Source: Flavobacteriaceae bacterium (lineage in GTDB: Bacteria; Bacteroidota; Bacteroidia; Flavobacteriales; Flavobacteriaceae). Taken from it: a DNA stretch of 64,000 nt. Every line of letters begins with the position of its first letter. Position 1 is the stretch's first letter. The notes beneath the pieces are model-generated. The model was given only the letters and a program-made list of their open reading frames with translations. It searched no databases and was not told the DNA's origin. This document shows positions 44,620 to 54,788 of this stretch, piece by piece. The DNA lies in the NCBI GenBank assembly GCA_024638165.1, contig JAHEKV010000005.1:1-64000 (forward strand), written 5' to 3'. The position numbers and the translations under genes are program-made.

Positions 44620-45141
44620 TTAACGCTTTTGCAATGAAAACAATTGTATGAGTAGCCACCCGACCAAAAAACTAAGTGGTAGATGGATAACCAATTGTTT
44701 CAAAATTACAAAAGCACGGCTTAGTTCGAAGACTTCAGCGGTGAAGAAAATGAAATGATGTGTTAACAGCAGTAAAAAAAGAAAATAACTGTGTTGCCCT
44801 AGATTGCCTTGCAGCTTACTATCGTTGTAATATTCGACGCTAATCCCATAAGCCAATCGTAAGAATGAAGGTCTTAAATAGGCCGCCACAGTCATGGCTA
44901 AGGCATTGAGGGCAAGCGTGTCTGTAAAGCTATCGGCAACTAATCCTAGTAAGAATGATAAGAAGATACTCAATGAATAATCGCTTTCGGCCGGATAGGT
45001 AAATAAGAATAGTACTAAAAGCATGGGCTGAGCCACGCCAAAGAATTCGATGCCACTAAATACCAGTACTTGCAGTAATAGTACCCAGATAAAACGCCAT
45101 AAGAGTATTAGACCACTAGAATCCATTGGTTTGATTTTCAA
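44620..45141 (-). CDS. mreD: Rod-shape-determining protein MreD
   Basis: A 173-residue protein with five hydrophobic helices, including FLSFLLGLVADSFTDTLALNA, where the conserved G-x-x-x-D of MreD is seen. It lies between mreC (26-nt overlap) and mrdA (6-nt gap). Identification depends on this context as much as on sequence, because MreD diverges quickly. Confidence 0.9.
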   Translation of the reverse strand: MKIKPMDSSGLILLWRFIWVLLLQVLVFSGIEFFGVAQPMLLVLFLFTYPAESDYSLSIFLSFLLGLVADSFTDTLALNALAMTVAAYLRPSFLRLAYGISVEYYNDSKLQGNLGQHSYFLFLLLLTHHFIFFTAEVFELSRAFVILKQLVIHLPLSFLVGWLLIQLFSLQKR

Positions 45142-45946
45142 GTGAAACCTGTTCCTCTTTCAAGGTGTTTTTGATGACATAGACCTGATCTAGATTCGAC
45201 ATGTCATTGAAAAGTCGCACTTCAGCTTTATAAAAACTACTATTGTTCGGAATGCTATAGGCGCTTACTTGACCGATGGGTATCCCTGCAGGGAAAACAC
45301 TAGACATGCCTCCGGTCACAATGGTGTCTCCAATTTGAATATTTGAAATTTTCGGAAGATCAACTAAAGTACAGCGATCAATCGTTTTTGTATCCCAAAT
45401 TAGCGAACCAAAATGTTTCGTATTTTTTAATGCAGCATTGATGCTAAGATCCTTATGAAGTAATGATATCACGGTAGAAAAATGGTCACTGGTTCGTTCA
45501 ACGACACCAACTACCCCCTTGTCTGAGACCACTCCCATATCTTGAACAATACCCTGGTAAGCTCCTTTATTTAGAGTGATTAGGTTTTTTTCCCGAATAA
45601 CACTGTTTTTAATCACTTTTGCAGGGCTCACCACATACGGCTTTAAGGTATCTGTGTTTCCAAATTTGCCTTCGAGGAGTGCCTTCTCAAATTGCGATTG
45701 ATAAAGAGCTTCACGTAGTTGAGCATTTTCTTCCGATAAACGCCGGTTTACCTGCTTTAGATCAAAGTAGTCTCCTAGATTCTCTTTCAGTTGATAGATA
45801 CTTCCAGAAACTTTGCTCGAAGAACTTAGCCACTTAGCGCGTTGTGGTGTCTCGGCGGTAACGGTGAGTCCCAGCCCAATGGCAAGTAATAAAAGGGTGA
45901 GTACCTCTGCACGCCTATTAATCAATAAGGCTAGCAGTTTCTCCAT
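45116..45946 (-). CDS. mreC: Rod-shape-determining protein MreC
   Basis: A 276-residue bitopic protein. One N-terminal helix (about 10-29), a coiled coil (about 45-95, with QVNRRLSEENAQLREAL), then the beta-rich periplasmic domain (KGAYQGIVQDMGVVSDKGVVGVV, GDTIVTGGMSSVFPAGIPIGQV). It links MreB to RodA/PBP2. Its start abuts the mreB stop; overlaps mreD by 26 nt. Confidence 0.95.
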   Translation of the reverse strand: MEKLLALLINRRAEVLTLLLLAIGLGLTVTAETPQRAKWLSSSSKVSGSIYQLKENLGDYFDLKQVNRRLSEENAQLREALYQSQFEKALLEGKFGNTDTLKPYVVSPAKVIKNSVIREKNLITLNKGAYQGIVQDMGVVSDKGVVGVVERTSDHFSTVISLLHKDLSINAALKNTKHFGSLIWDTKTIDRCTLVDLPKISNIQIGDTIVTGGMSSVFPAGIPIGQVSAYSIPNNSSFYKAEVRLFNDMSNLDQVYVIKNTLKEEQVSLENQTNGF

Positions 45947-46974
45947 TATTGGATCAATACTGTTTTATAAGTCTCGAGATGCTTAAGAGATGTTCCTGTA
46001 CCACGTACAACTGCTCTAAGTGGATCTTCAGAAATATAAACCGGTAGGTCAGTTTTGGCAGAGAGACGTTGATCTAACCCTCTAAGAAGTGCACCACCAC
46101 CGGCAAGATAAATTCCTGAATTGTAAATATCTGAAGCCAGTTCTGGTGGGGTTTGAGATAGCGTTTCCATCACAGCCTCCTCGATACGAACAATAGACTT
46201 ATCTAACGCCTTGGCCACTTCTCGATATCCGATAATAATTTGTTTCGGTTTTCCAGATAGTAAATCACGACCTTGAATTTCTAGGTTTTCTGGCGGATTA
46301 TCTAGCTCGTCAGTTGCCGAACCACATTCGATTTTAATCTTTTCGGCAGTTCGTTCACCAATAAACAAGTTGTGTTGGGTACGCATATAGTTGATGATGT
46401 CGTTAGTAAACACATCACCAGCAATTTTAACCGAGCGATCTACAACGATACCACCAAGAGCAATTACCGCAATTTCAGTAGTACCTCCACCGATGTCAAC
46501 GATCATGTTACCTTTAGGTTTCATTATATCTAGACCAATACCGATAGCAGCCGCCATAGGCTCATGAATCAGATAGACCTCTTTACCATTTACTCGTTCT
46601 GCAGACTCCTTAACCGCTCGCATTTCAACTTCTGTAATTCCTGAAGGAATACAAATGACCATACGAAGTGAAGGTGGAAATAGTCTTTTCTTTAGAGCAG
46701 GTACGCTTTTAATCAGCATCCCCACCATCTTTTCAGAAGCATCAAAGTCTGCGATAACTCCGTCTTTTAGGGGTCGAATCGTTTTGATATTCTCATGGGT
46801 TTTACCCTGCATGAGATTGGCTTCTTGACCAACCGCAACGATTTTACCTGACATTCTATCGCGGGCTACAATTGATGGGCTATCAACAACCACCTTACCA
46901 TTGTGAATGATCAATGTGTTAGCCGTTCCAAGGTCGATTGCTATCTCTTCGGTTAAAAAATCAAAAAAGGCCAT
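45946..46974 (-). CDS. mreB: Rod-shape-determining protein MreB
   Basis: A 342-residue actin-like ATPase. Phosphate 1 motif (IDLGTANTLI), phosphate 2 (VDIGGGTTEIAVI) and the adenosine motif (LAGGGALLRGLDQRL) are intact. Filaments guide the elongasome. Located 39 nt after purH in the same direction. First of the mreBCD-mrdA-rodA block; the organism is therefore probably rod-shaped or helical. Confidence 0.98.
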   Translation of the reverse strand: MAFFDFLTEEIAIDLGTANTLIIHNGKVVVDSPSIVARDRMSGKIVAVGQEANLMQGKTHENIKTIRPLKDGVIADFDASEKMVGMLIKSVPALKKRLFPPSLRMVICIPSGITEVEMRAVKESAERVNGKEVYLIHEPMAAAIGIGLDIMKPKGNMIVDIGGGTTEIAVIALGGIVVDRSVKIAGDVFTNDIINYMRTQHNLFIGERTAEKIKIECGSATDELDNPPENLEIQGRDLLSGKPKQIIIGYREVAKALDKSIVRIEEAVMETLSQTPPELASDIYNSGIYLAGGGALLRGLDQRLSAKTDLPVYISEDPLRAVVRGTGTSLKHLETYKTVLIQ

Positions 46975-47013
46975 AGTTTACGCTTGCTGTAGATGCTTTC
47001 GAATGTACGAAAA

Positions 47014-48546
47014 TTAATGTTTGAAATGACGAGTACCTGTCATTACCATTGACATTCCTGCTTCGTCACAGTATTCAATACTTAATTCGTCTTTAATTGA
47101 ACCGCCAGGTTGAATTACTGAAACAATTCCTGCATGATCTCCAATCTCAACACAGTCGGGGAAAGGGAAGAATGCATCTGAGGCCATTACCGAACCGTTT
47201 AAATCAAAATCGAAACTCTTGGCTTTGTGAATAGCCTGATTTAGAGCGTCAACTCTTGAGGTTTGCCCTGTTCCACTAGCGATCAGCTGTTTATTCTTGG
47301 CGATTACAATGGTATTCGATTTGGTGTGTTTACAAATTTTAGATGCAAACAGTAGGTCTTCGATTTCTGCTGTTGTTGGGGCTTTTTTGGTAACCACCTT
47401 AAGGTCTTCTGCAAGATCTGTTTTTGAATCGCGATCTTGTACCAGATATCCGTTAAGAGCAGTTCTTACTTGACTCTCAGGTAGATTCCAATGTTTTTGG
47501 CGAAGCAAGATTCGATTCTTCTTTTCGCTGAGTATTGCTTGGGCTTCTTCTTCGAATGAAGGAGCGATAACTACTTCACAAAATAAAGACTGAATTTCTT
47601 TCGCAGTGTCTACGTCGACAGGTTTGTTGGCGATAAGGATGCCCCCGAATGCAGAAACAGGGTCTGCAGCAAGTGCATCTCGATAAGCATCGACTAGAGA
47701 TGCTCTAGAGGCTAGCCCACAAGCGTTGTTGTGTTTAAGAATGGCAAATGTTGGCTCATTATCTTTAAACTCACTCATCAGTGTAAGCGCAGCATCAACG
47801 TCGAGTAAATTATTGTATGACAGCTCTTTTCCGTGTAATTGGTCAAATAAATCACCGAAATCACCGAAGAAGTAGCCTTTTTGGTGTGGGTTTTCTCCGT
47901 ATCGAAGCACCTTGGCTTCATTTGAACTCAAACGCAACGCTGGCAGTTCTTCTTTACCATTGAAATAATTAAAAATTGCCGTATCGTAATGGGATGAAGT
48001 CGCGAAAGACTCAGCGGCAAATTTTTGACGGTCGGCGATGTCAGTTGCTCCTTGCTTCTCTTCAAGAAGATTAAGAAGCGAGCTGTATTGATTCACTGAT
48101 GAGATACATACCACATCGTTAAAGTTCTTTGCAGCTGCACGAATAAGAGAAATACCACCGATATCAATTTTTTCAATAATCGCCTGGTGACTTCCGCCAT
48201 CCGCTACGGTTTTCTCAAACGGATACAAGTCAACAATGACTAGGTCGATTTGAGGAATTTTAAATTCTTGAAGTGTTTTTTGATCTTCTGCTTCTTCACT
48301 TCGGTTAAGAATTCCTCCAAAAATCTTTGGGTGAAGGGTCTTTACTCGTCCCCCTAAAATTGAAGGGTAGTCTGTAATGGTCTCAACGGCAATTACATCA
48401 ATCCCCAAGTCTTTTATGAATTTTTCGGTGCCCCCGGTCGAATAAAGGACCACTCCAAGGTCATTTAGTTTTTTCACAATGGGTTCAAGACCATCTTTGT
48501 GAAAGACAGATATTAAGGCGGATTGGATCGTTTTTGTTGAGTTCAT
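47014..48546 (-). CDS. purH: Bifunctional AICAR formyltransferase/IMP cyclohydrolase
   Basis: A 510-residue enzyme for the last two steps of IMP synthesis. The N-terminal MGS-like cyclohydrolase is about 1-190 (VLYSTGGTEKFI, TLHPKIFGGIL, GGISLIRAAAKN). The AICAR transformylase follows (LRYGENPHQKGYFF, KHNNACGLA, SDAFFPFPDCVEIGDHAGI). It starts 2 nt after the msr gene and precedes mreB. The purH-mreB neighbourhood is conserved in Flavobacteriia. Confidence 0.97.
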   Translation of the reverse strand: MNSTKTIQSALISVFHKDGLEPIVKKLNDLGVVLYSTGGTEKFIKDLGIDVIAVETITDYPSILGGRVKTLHPKIFGGILNRSEEAEDQKTLQEFKIPQIDLVIVDLYPFEKTVADGGSHQAIIEKIDIGGISLIRAAAKNFNDVVCISSVNQYSSLLNLLEEKQGATDIADRQKFAAESFATSSHYDTAIFNYFNGKEELPALRLSSNEAKVLRYGENPHQKGYFFGDFGDLFDQLHGKELSYNNLLDVDAALTLMSEFKDNEPTFAILKHNNACGLASRASLVDAYRDALAADPVSAFGGILIANKPVDVDTAKEIQSLFCEVVIAPSFEEEAQAILSEKKNRILLRQKHWNLPESQVRTALNGYLVQDRDSKTDLAEDLKVVTKKAPTTAEIEDLLFASKICKHTKSNTIVIAKNKQLIASGTGQTSRVDALNQAIHKAKSFDFDLNGSVMASDAFFPFPDCVEIGDHAGIVSVIQPGGSIKDELSIEYCDEAGMSMVMTGTRHFKH

Positions 48547-48548
48547 AA

Positions 48549-48998
48549 TTATACTATTTCTGCTACTTTTTGATTGACGAATTCTAGAAGTTTCACATCC
48601 TCTTCTGTGAAAGGATCTGGTGTATGCGAGTCGATATCTATTTGACCGATGTTTTTACCATTTTTAAAAAGTGGAATAACGATCTCTGACTTGACGGTAA
48701 GACTGCAAGCGATGTAATTGTCTTGCGCACTAACATCGGGCACGATAAAGTTTTGATTCGATAGGGCGACTTGTCCACAGATTCCTTTTCCGAATGGGAT
48801 GGTGGTATGATCAGTAGGTTCTCCTGCAAATGCTCGGAGTTTCAAAGTTTGCGTTGCGTCTTCGTGAAAGTAGAAACCTACCCAGTCGTAGTGAGTGATG
48901 CTTGATCGCAATAGTTCACAAATTTGCTCGAGACGTTCTCCTACCGATAAGGCTTCATTATCAACCAATTGAGAAACGGCGTTTTGGAGTGCTTGCAT
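48549..48998 (-). CDS. msrC: GAF-domain free methionine-(R)-sulfoxide reductase
   Basis: A 149-residue single GAF domain. The catalytic cysteines fit the fRMsr family: GKGICGQVA and DNYIACS, with SEIVIPLF and IGQIDIDSHTPDPF completing the signature. It reduces free methionine-R-sulfoxide and so repairs oxidised methionine. First gene of the purH-mre-rod operon, with a well-formed promoter upstream. Confidence 0.92.
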   Translation of the reverse strand: MQALQNAVSQLVDNEALSVGERLEQICELLRSSITHYDWVGFYFHEDATQTLKLRAFAGEPTDHTTIPFGKGICGQVALSNQNFIVPDVSAQDNYIACSLTVKSEIVIPLFKNGKNIGQIDIDSHTPDPFTEEDVKLLEFVNQKVAEIV

Positions 48999-49016
48999 TA
49001 CTTTTGTGTTAAACTA

Positions 49017-49047
49017 CAAAAGTAGAATAACCTCTTATTTTTACCAA
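49017..49047 (-). promoter_or_regulatory. Promoter of the msr-purH-mreBCD-mrdA-rodA operon
   Basis: On the minus strand TTG (complement of 49045-49047), a 20-nt spacer and a perfect TACTTTTG box (complement of 49017-49024). The -33 triplet covers the start codon of the divergent HMA-MauE gene, so the two transcription starts are interlocked. Confidence 0.55.
49036..49043 (+). promoter_or_regulatory. Near-consensus -7 box of the HMA-MauE gene
   Basis: TATTTTTA matches TAnnTTTG except for the last base and ends 3 nt before the ATG at 49047, predicting a leaderless transcript. It lies inside the spacer of the divergent promoter. Confidence 0.35.
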
Positions 49048-49739
49048 TGAAACAAACCTTTTATATCGATGGAATTACTTGCATGTCCTGCGTAGCTAAG
49101 CTCAAAGAGTTTTATATCGAAAAGCAAGGAGTAAGTGAAGTCGAAATTGAAAAGGAAAGCGGCAAGGTTACTTTGTCTACTAACCTAAAGCTTTCTGAAG
49201 CTACACTTTCAGATGGCTTAGCTGAAAAATACACTTTAAGGTCATCGCCTGCCTTTTCAGACCATGCGGAGGTGTCGAAATGGAAGCAATTATATCCGCT
49301 TTATCTGATCGGCGCCTATTTATTTGCTTTTAGCGGATATCGCTGGGTAAATTCAAGTCTTGAAGATGCTATGCTTGATTTTATGGGTGGGTTCTTCTTG
49401 GTGTTTAGTTTTTTCAAATTTCTTGATTTGAAAGGTTTTGCGCCTTCGTTCGCTATGTATGATCCCATCGCTAAAAAGCTGCCGTTCTATGGAAAAGCTT
49501 ACCCGTTTTTAGAAGTGCTTCTAGGAGCACTTTTTATTACACGATTTGAAATTCAGACAGCATTATATATCACTTTGGTAATCTTGGGGTCAACTACTCT
49601 CGGTGTTATTCGTTCGTTATTGGACAAGAGGCAGATTCAGTGTGCCTGTTTGGGTACGGCACTAAAGCTCCCAATGACTGAAGCTACATTCATTGAAAAT
49701 GCGGTCATGCTTGCGATGACTTTCTACATGTTATTCTAA
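49047..49739 (+). CDS. HMA domain fused to a MauE/DoxX-like membrane domain
   Basis: A 230-residue protein. A heavy-metal-associated domain (about 1-65) has the GITCMSC motif, whose CxxC pair (Cys12 and Cys15) binds Cu or similar soft metals. Four transmembrane helices follow (about 83-230), resembling the MauE fold; the last loop carries IQCACLGT, a Cys-x-Cys typical of bacterial MauE-like proteins near copper or disulfide systems. It may move metal or electrons across the inner membrane; this is inference. It has no operon partner and ends at a bidirectional terminator shared with groEL. Confidence 0.83.
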   Translation: MKQTFYIDGITCMSCVAKLKEFYIEKQGVSEVEIEKESGKVTLSTNLKLSEATLSDGLAEKYTLRSSPAFSDHAEVSKWKQLYPLYLIGAYLFAFSGYRWVNSSLEDAMLDFMGGFFLVFSFFKFLDLKGFAPSFAMYDPIAKKLPFYGKAYPFLEVLLGALFITRFEIQTALYITLVILGSTTLGVIRSLLDKRQIQCACLGTALKLPMTEATFIENAVMLAMTFYMLF

Positions 49740-49762
49740 AGGGGGTCAGATACCTAAAAAAG

Positions 49763-49792
49763 AAAAGCCCCCAGTTTTGGAGGCTTTTTTTT
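49763..49792. terminator. Bidirectional terminator between HMA-MauE and groEL
   Basis: A 10-bp stem with one mismatch (49763-49772 with 49779-49788), with A-run before and T-run after. Works for both convergent genes. Confidence 0.8.
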
Positions 49793-49809
49793 GTGTATGA
49801 TATAGAGGA

Positions 49810-51731
<1,922 letters not shown>

Positions 51732-51807
51732 AATATGTATGTTTTAAAAGTTTTTCAATCTCGTAAATGACGAAAATGATGCCAAAGGATAAAAACTGAC
51801 AAGCTGT

Positions 51808-51844
51808 AATAAAAAATGCCAGCTTGTCTGACAAGCTGGCATTT
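51808..51844 (-). terminator. Strong intrinsic terminator after secG
   Basis: A perfect 14-bp stem (51814-51827 with 51831-51844), a 3-nt loop and a U-run on the minus strand. It isolates the heat-shock operon from the miaB-secG operon. Confidence 0.92.
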
Positions 51845-51868
51845 GTATCTTTTGAGCCGAAGTAAATC

Positions 51869-52210
51869 TTACTCCTCGTTCTCTGTTGAGGTTGCAGGAA
51901 TCTCTACCGCTGCTGGAGCAACTTCTTCAATAATAGCTTCGCTACCGTCTAGTACTTTTGAATCGTTTTGAGCGAATCCGCTTCTTAAGGAAACATTCGA
52001 TAGTAAAATAAGGGCTGCTAGAAGAATAGCTAATGTCCATGTGGTTTTGTCCAAAAAGTCGTTGGTGTTTTTAACTCCACCTACCACTTGCGTGCTACCT
52101 CCAAAGCTTGAAGAAAGCCCTCCTCCTTTCGGATTTTGAACCATTACTACTAATGTGAGTAGCAGAGAAACTGCGATGATCAGAATCAGAAATATGCTAA
52201 ATGTGCTCAT
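51869..52210 (-). CDS. secG: Preprotein translocase subunit SecG
   Basis: A 113-residue protein with two helices and the SecG loop VMVQNPKGGGLSSSFGGSTQVVGG. The C-terminal tail is long, acidic and Pro/Ala-rich, as is common in Bacteroidota SecG. Part of SecYEG. Last gene of the miaB operon, 10 nt after the unknown gene. Confidence 0.96.
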   Translation of the reverse strand: MSTFSIFLILIIAVSLLLTLVVMVQNPKGGGLSSSFGGSTQVVGGVKNTNDFLDKTTWTLAILLAALILLSNVSLRSGFAQNDSKVLDGSEAIIEEVAPAAVEIPATSTENEE

Positions 52211-52220
52211 ATTTTTTCAC

Positions 52221-53054
52221 TTAATCCTTGGCTTTAAGGGCCTTGGCATTTTTAATTTGGTTGGCAAAGAAACTACTTTTTTCTGGATATTTCAAAGAAA
52301 GCGCCTTGTAGGCTTTAATTGCCTTCCCGTATTTTTTTTGGTCGAAGAGAAGCTGGGCTAAAGTCTCCGTAACGACATCTTCTAATTCAAACTTGTTTTC
52401 GTAATTGACTTGAGATTCTGGCTCGCCACTTACTGCTTTTATCTTAGGGTTAGTTTCAATGAACTGATCGAGTAGTGCAAACCTTCGTTCTTGTTCATTG
52501 GTGCTAACACCACCAACAAGGTCAACGGTTTGTCCGCTAACCATCAGTTTCATCCAGTCAGCAAAAGATTTTTGGACGCTAGTTTCTGCAGACTCTACAG
52601 ATCCTTCGAGTTCGAAGCTCGGCCTCTCAACTATGGGGATTTGTGGGCTCGGCACTACCTCCTGAAGTTCAATCTCAAAAGTTTGTTTAACCTGGGTTAA
52701 CGCGTGAGCAACTCTATTTTCTCTGGGTTTAACACCTGCTAATTCAACTTCCTCTTCAACATCTTGAATCTGCTGATACGATGCACTAGAAATACTCGAC
52801 TCGTCAATATCAATGGAGTCATTGATTCCTAGGTCAAGAGCGTGTAGGATTGCGTGCTTTGAACTCAAACTTGCGGCTCTTTGAAGCGCATATTGTTTGG
52901 TTTCAGGTTGTTCACTCGAGAGCCAAAGTAGCGCCCATGCACTTTGCATATAAGGGTAACGTTTCGTTATTCTTCGAATTTCTTCACGACCTTCTTTACC
53001 TATTCTCTCGAAGTTTTCGAGCCAGTCATTATATGTTGAAGCGTTAACTAGCAT
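52221..53054 (-). CDS. Conserved cytoplasmic protein of unknown function
   Basis: 277 residues from the ATG at 53054, which overlaps the lptE stop by one base (TAATG); an upstream TTG at 53060 is less likely. No signal peptide or membrane segment. The N-terminal part (about 1-80) is helical (EEIRRITKRYPYMQSAWALLW), the middle is acidic and low-complexity (about 85-170), and the C-terminal end looks like one or two TPR-type helices (FDQKKYGKAIKAYKALSLKYPEKSSFFA). Its fixed position between lptE and secG suggests a link to envelope export, but no function is recognised. Confidence 0.8.
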   Translation of the reverse strand: MLVNASTYNDWLENFERIGKEGREEIRRITKRYPYMQSAWALLWLSSEQPETKQYALQRAASLSSKHAILHALDLGINDSIDIDESSISSASYQQIQDVEEEVELAGVKPRENRVAHALTQVKQTFEIELQEVVPSPQIPIVERPSFELEGSVESAETSVQKSFADWMKLMVSGQTVDLVGGVSTNEQERRFALLDQFIETNPKIKAVSGEPESQVNYENKFELEDVVTETLAQLLFDQKKYGKAIKAYKALSLKYPEKSSFFANQIKNAKALKAKD

Positions 53055-53569
53055 TACCAATCTGCTAATGAGGCGTTAAAAATATCTTGAGTGATTCGAT
53101 CAAACAGCACCTCGTGTGCCTCCGCTTTTACGCTTTCTAGAAGGCTCGTTGCAGGAAAGTCGTAGAAGAAACTAAAACGCTTTTCGAAGTTTGAATCCTC
53201 CTTAGTATTATTGTAAAAACGAACATTTATCGCCATGTTCAGCCGGTTTTGAGCAGCAGTTTGATTTGCTGTTGCGGTCATGGGTTGAACGTTGTAGGCC
53301 ACAATTTCGCCTTCATAAATGAGGTCACCACCTGAACCGGTCAGGGAAAGACTGGTTTGGTTGACGATTAGGTCTTGAAGTGCCATCGTAAAGTCCCGAT
53401 CTAATCCAGGTTCTATGGTAGACCCTGGTGATTGATCAGCAACATTTTGAAAGAAATTCACCTGAAAACTTTCCGCAGTACCTACGCTGGCACCCGAAAG
53501 ATTGTAACTAATCTTTAGACCACAAGAGTACAGGAGAATTACCAATAAGCCGACACCTAACTTTTTCAT
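53054..53569 (-). CDS. lptE: LptE-like LPS-assembly lipoprotein
   Basis: A 171-residue lipoprotein (lipobox LLYSC, Cys16). The body has the LptE pattern: a strand opening SYNLSGASVG, FQVNFFQNVA, GLDRDFTMALQDLIVNQTSLSL, then GDLIYEGEIVAYNV and RLNMAINVRF. It plugs the LptD barrel in the outer membrane. The start overlaps the sigma-54 activator stop by 4 nt. Confidence 0.88.
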   Translation of the reverse strand: MKKLGVGLLVILLYSCGLKISYNLSGASVGTAESFQVNFFQNVADQSPGSTIEPGLDRDFTMALQDLIVNQTSLSLTGSGGDLIYEGEIVAYNVQPMTATANQTAAQNRLNMAINVRFYNNTKEDSNFEKRFSFFYDFPATSLLESVKAEAHEVLFDRITQDIFNASLADW

Positions 53570-54783
53570 AGATCGTATTGCTTTATTTTTCGGTAGAGTG
53601 TTCGCTCTGAAATCCCTAGTTCTTCAGCAGCAGCTTTTCTTCGACCACCATTTCGCTCCAGAGATTTTTTAATGAGTTCGATCTCTTTCTCATGCAATGA
53701 TAAGGTTTCTTCTTCTTGAATTTCTTCTGCGAAGTCGTAATCATCGACAAGGTTGGGTTTTCTGTTTTCTGGAAGACTGAGGATTGCTGTATTCTCATTA
53801 GTCAATCCTCTAGATTCAATATCTACTTCTTCAGTTCGATCTACTACTCCACCACTTCGATTGGCCGTGATCTTTTTTAATTCATTGATATCTGCTCGCA
53901 TGTCAAAGAGTATCTTGTATAAGATTTCTCTTTCGCTGCTAAAATCTCCCCCGTCGTCTTGTTTGCCTTTTCCGACTAAGGCGGGAAAATGATCTCCAGA
54001 CAAGTGGGGTAAGTACTGGTTCAATGTAAGGTTACTTATGCTGCGTTCGGTTTCTAAAACCGAAAGCTGCTCTGCGGTATTTCTCAGCTGTCGAATATTT
54101 CCTGGCCAGCGATATTTTTCTAATAATTGTATAGCATCATCTTCTAGTCGGATGGTAGGCATGTTGTACTTTCTCGAAAAGTCAACCGCGAATTTTCTGA
54201 ATAACAAGTGAATGTCTTCTTTGCGCTCACGAAGAGGGGGTAGTTCGATTTCTACGGTACTCAAACGATAGAAAAGGTCTTCTCTGAATTGTCCTTTTTG
54301 AATCGCTTCTTGCATCTTAACATTAGTGGCCGCGATGATACGTACATTCGTTTTCTGCACTTTAGAAGAACCCACTTTCAAGAATTCGCCAGTTTCGAGT
54401 ACACGTAGGAGACGTACTTGTGTAGGTAGGGGTAGTTCGCCAACCTCATCTAGAAAAATAGTGCCCCCGTCGGCGACCTCGAAATATCCTTGGCGTGCTT
54501 GAGTGGCCCCCGTGAAAGCGCCCTTCTCGTGTCCGAATAATTCTGAGTCGATGGTTCCTTCAGGAATGGCCCCACAGTTTACGGCAATATACTTGTGGTG
54601 TTTTCGGTGTGATTGAGAGTGTATGATTTTGGGCATCACCTCCTTACCAACACCACTTTCCCCAGTAATGAGTACGGAGATATCAGTTGGGCCCACTCGA
54701 ATCGCTTTTTCGATGGCCATTTCGAGCTTTCGGTTCGTACCGATGATTTCGAAGCGTTGCTTGATTTGATTAACCGAATCCAT
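53566..54783 (-). CDS. Sigma-54-dependent transcriptional activator without a sensory domain
   Basis: A 405-residue bacterial enhancer-binding protein. The AAA+ domain begins almost at the N-terminus: Walker A GESGVGKE at 41-48, the sigma-54-contact loop GAFTGA at 88-93, Walker B FLDE at 110-113 and R-finger region REDLFYRLSTVEIELPPLRER. The C-terminal Fis-type HTH is about 379-405 (RKAAAEELGISERTLYRKI). There is no receiver, GAF or PAS domain, so activity must be set by level or by a partner protein. It sits 5 nt after miaB and overlaps lptE. Confidence 0.95.
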   Translation of the reverse strand: MDSVNQIKQRFEIIGTNRKLEMAIEKAIRVGPTDISVLITGESGVGKEVMPKIIHSQSHRKHHKYIAVNCGAIPEGTIDSELFGHEKGAFTGATQARQGYFEVADGGTIFLDEVGELPLPTQVRLLRVLETGEFLKVGSSKVQKTNVRIIAATNVKMQEAIQKGQFREDLFYRLSTVEIELPPLRERKEDIHLLFRKFAVDFSRKYNMPTIRLEDDAIQLLEKYRWPGNIRQLRNTAEQLSVLETERSISNLTLNQYLPHLSGDHFPALVGKGKQDDGGDFSSEREILYKILFDMRADINELKKITANRSGGVVDRTEEVDIESRGLTNENTAILSLPENRKPNLVDDYDFAEEIQEEETLSLHEKEIELIKKSLERNGGRRKAAAEELGISERTLYRKIKQYDL

Positions 54784-54788
54784 AAATT

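Noticed and set aside
51732-51807. Possible CIRCE element upstream of groES
   Set aside because: No TTAGCACTC-N9-GAGTGCTAA-like repeat is present in the leader; only AT-rich sequence was seen.
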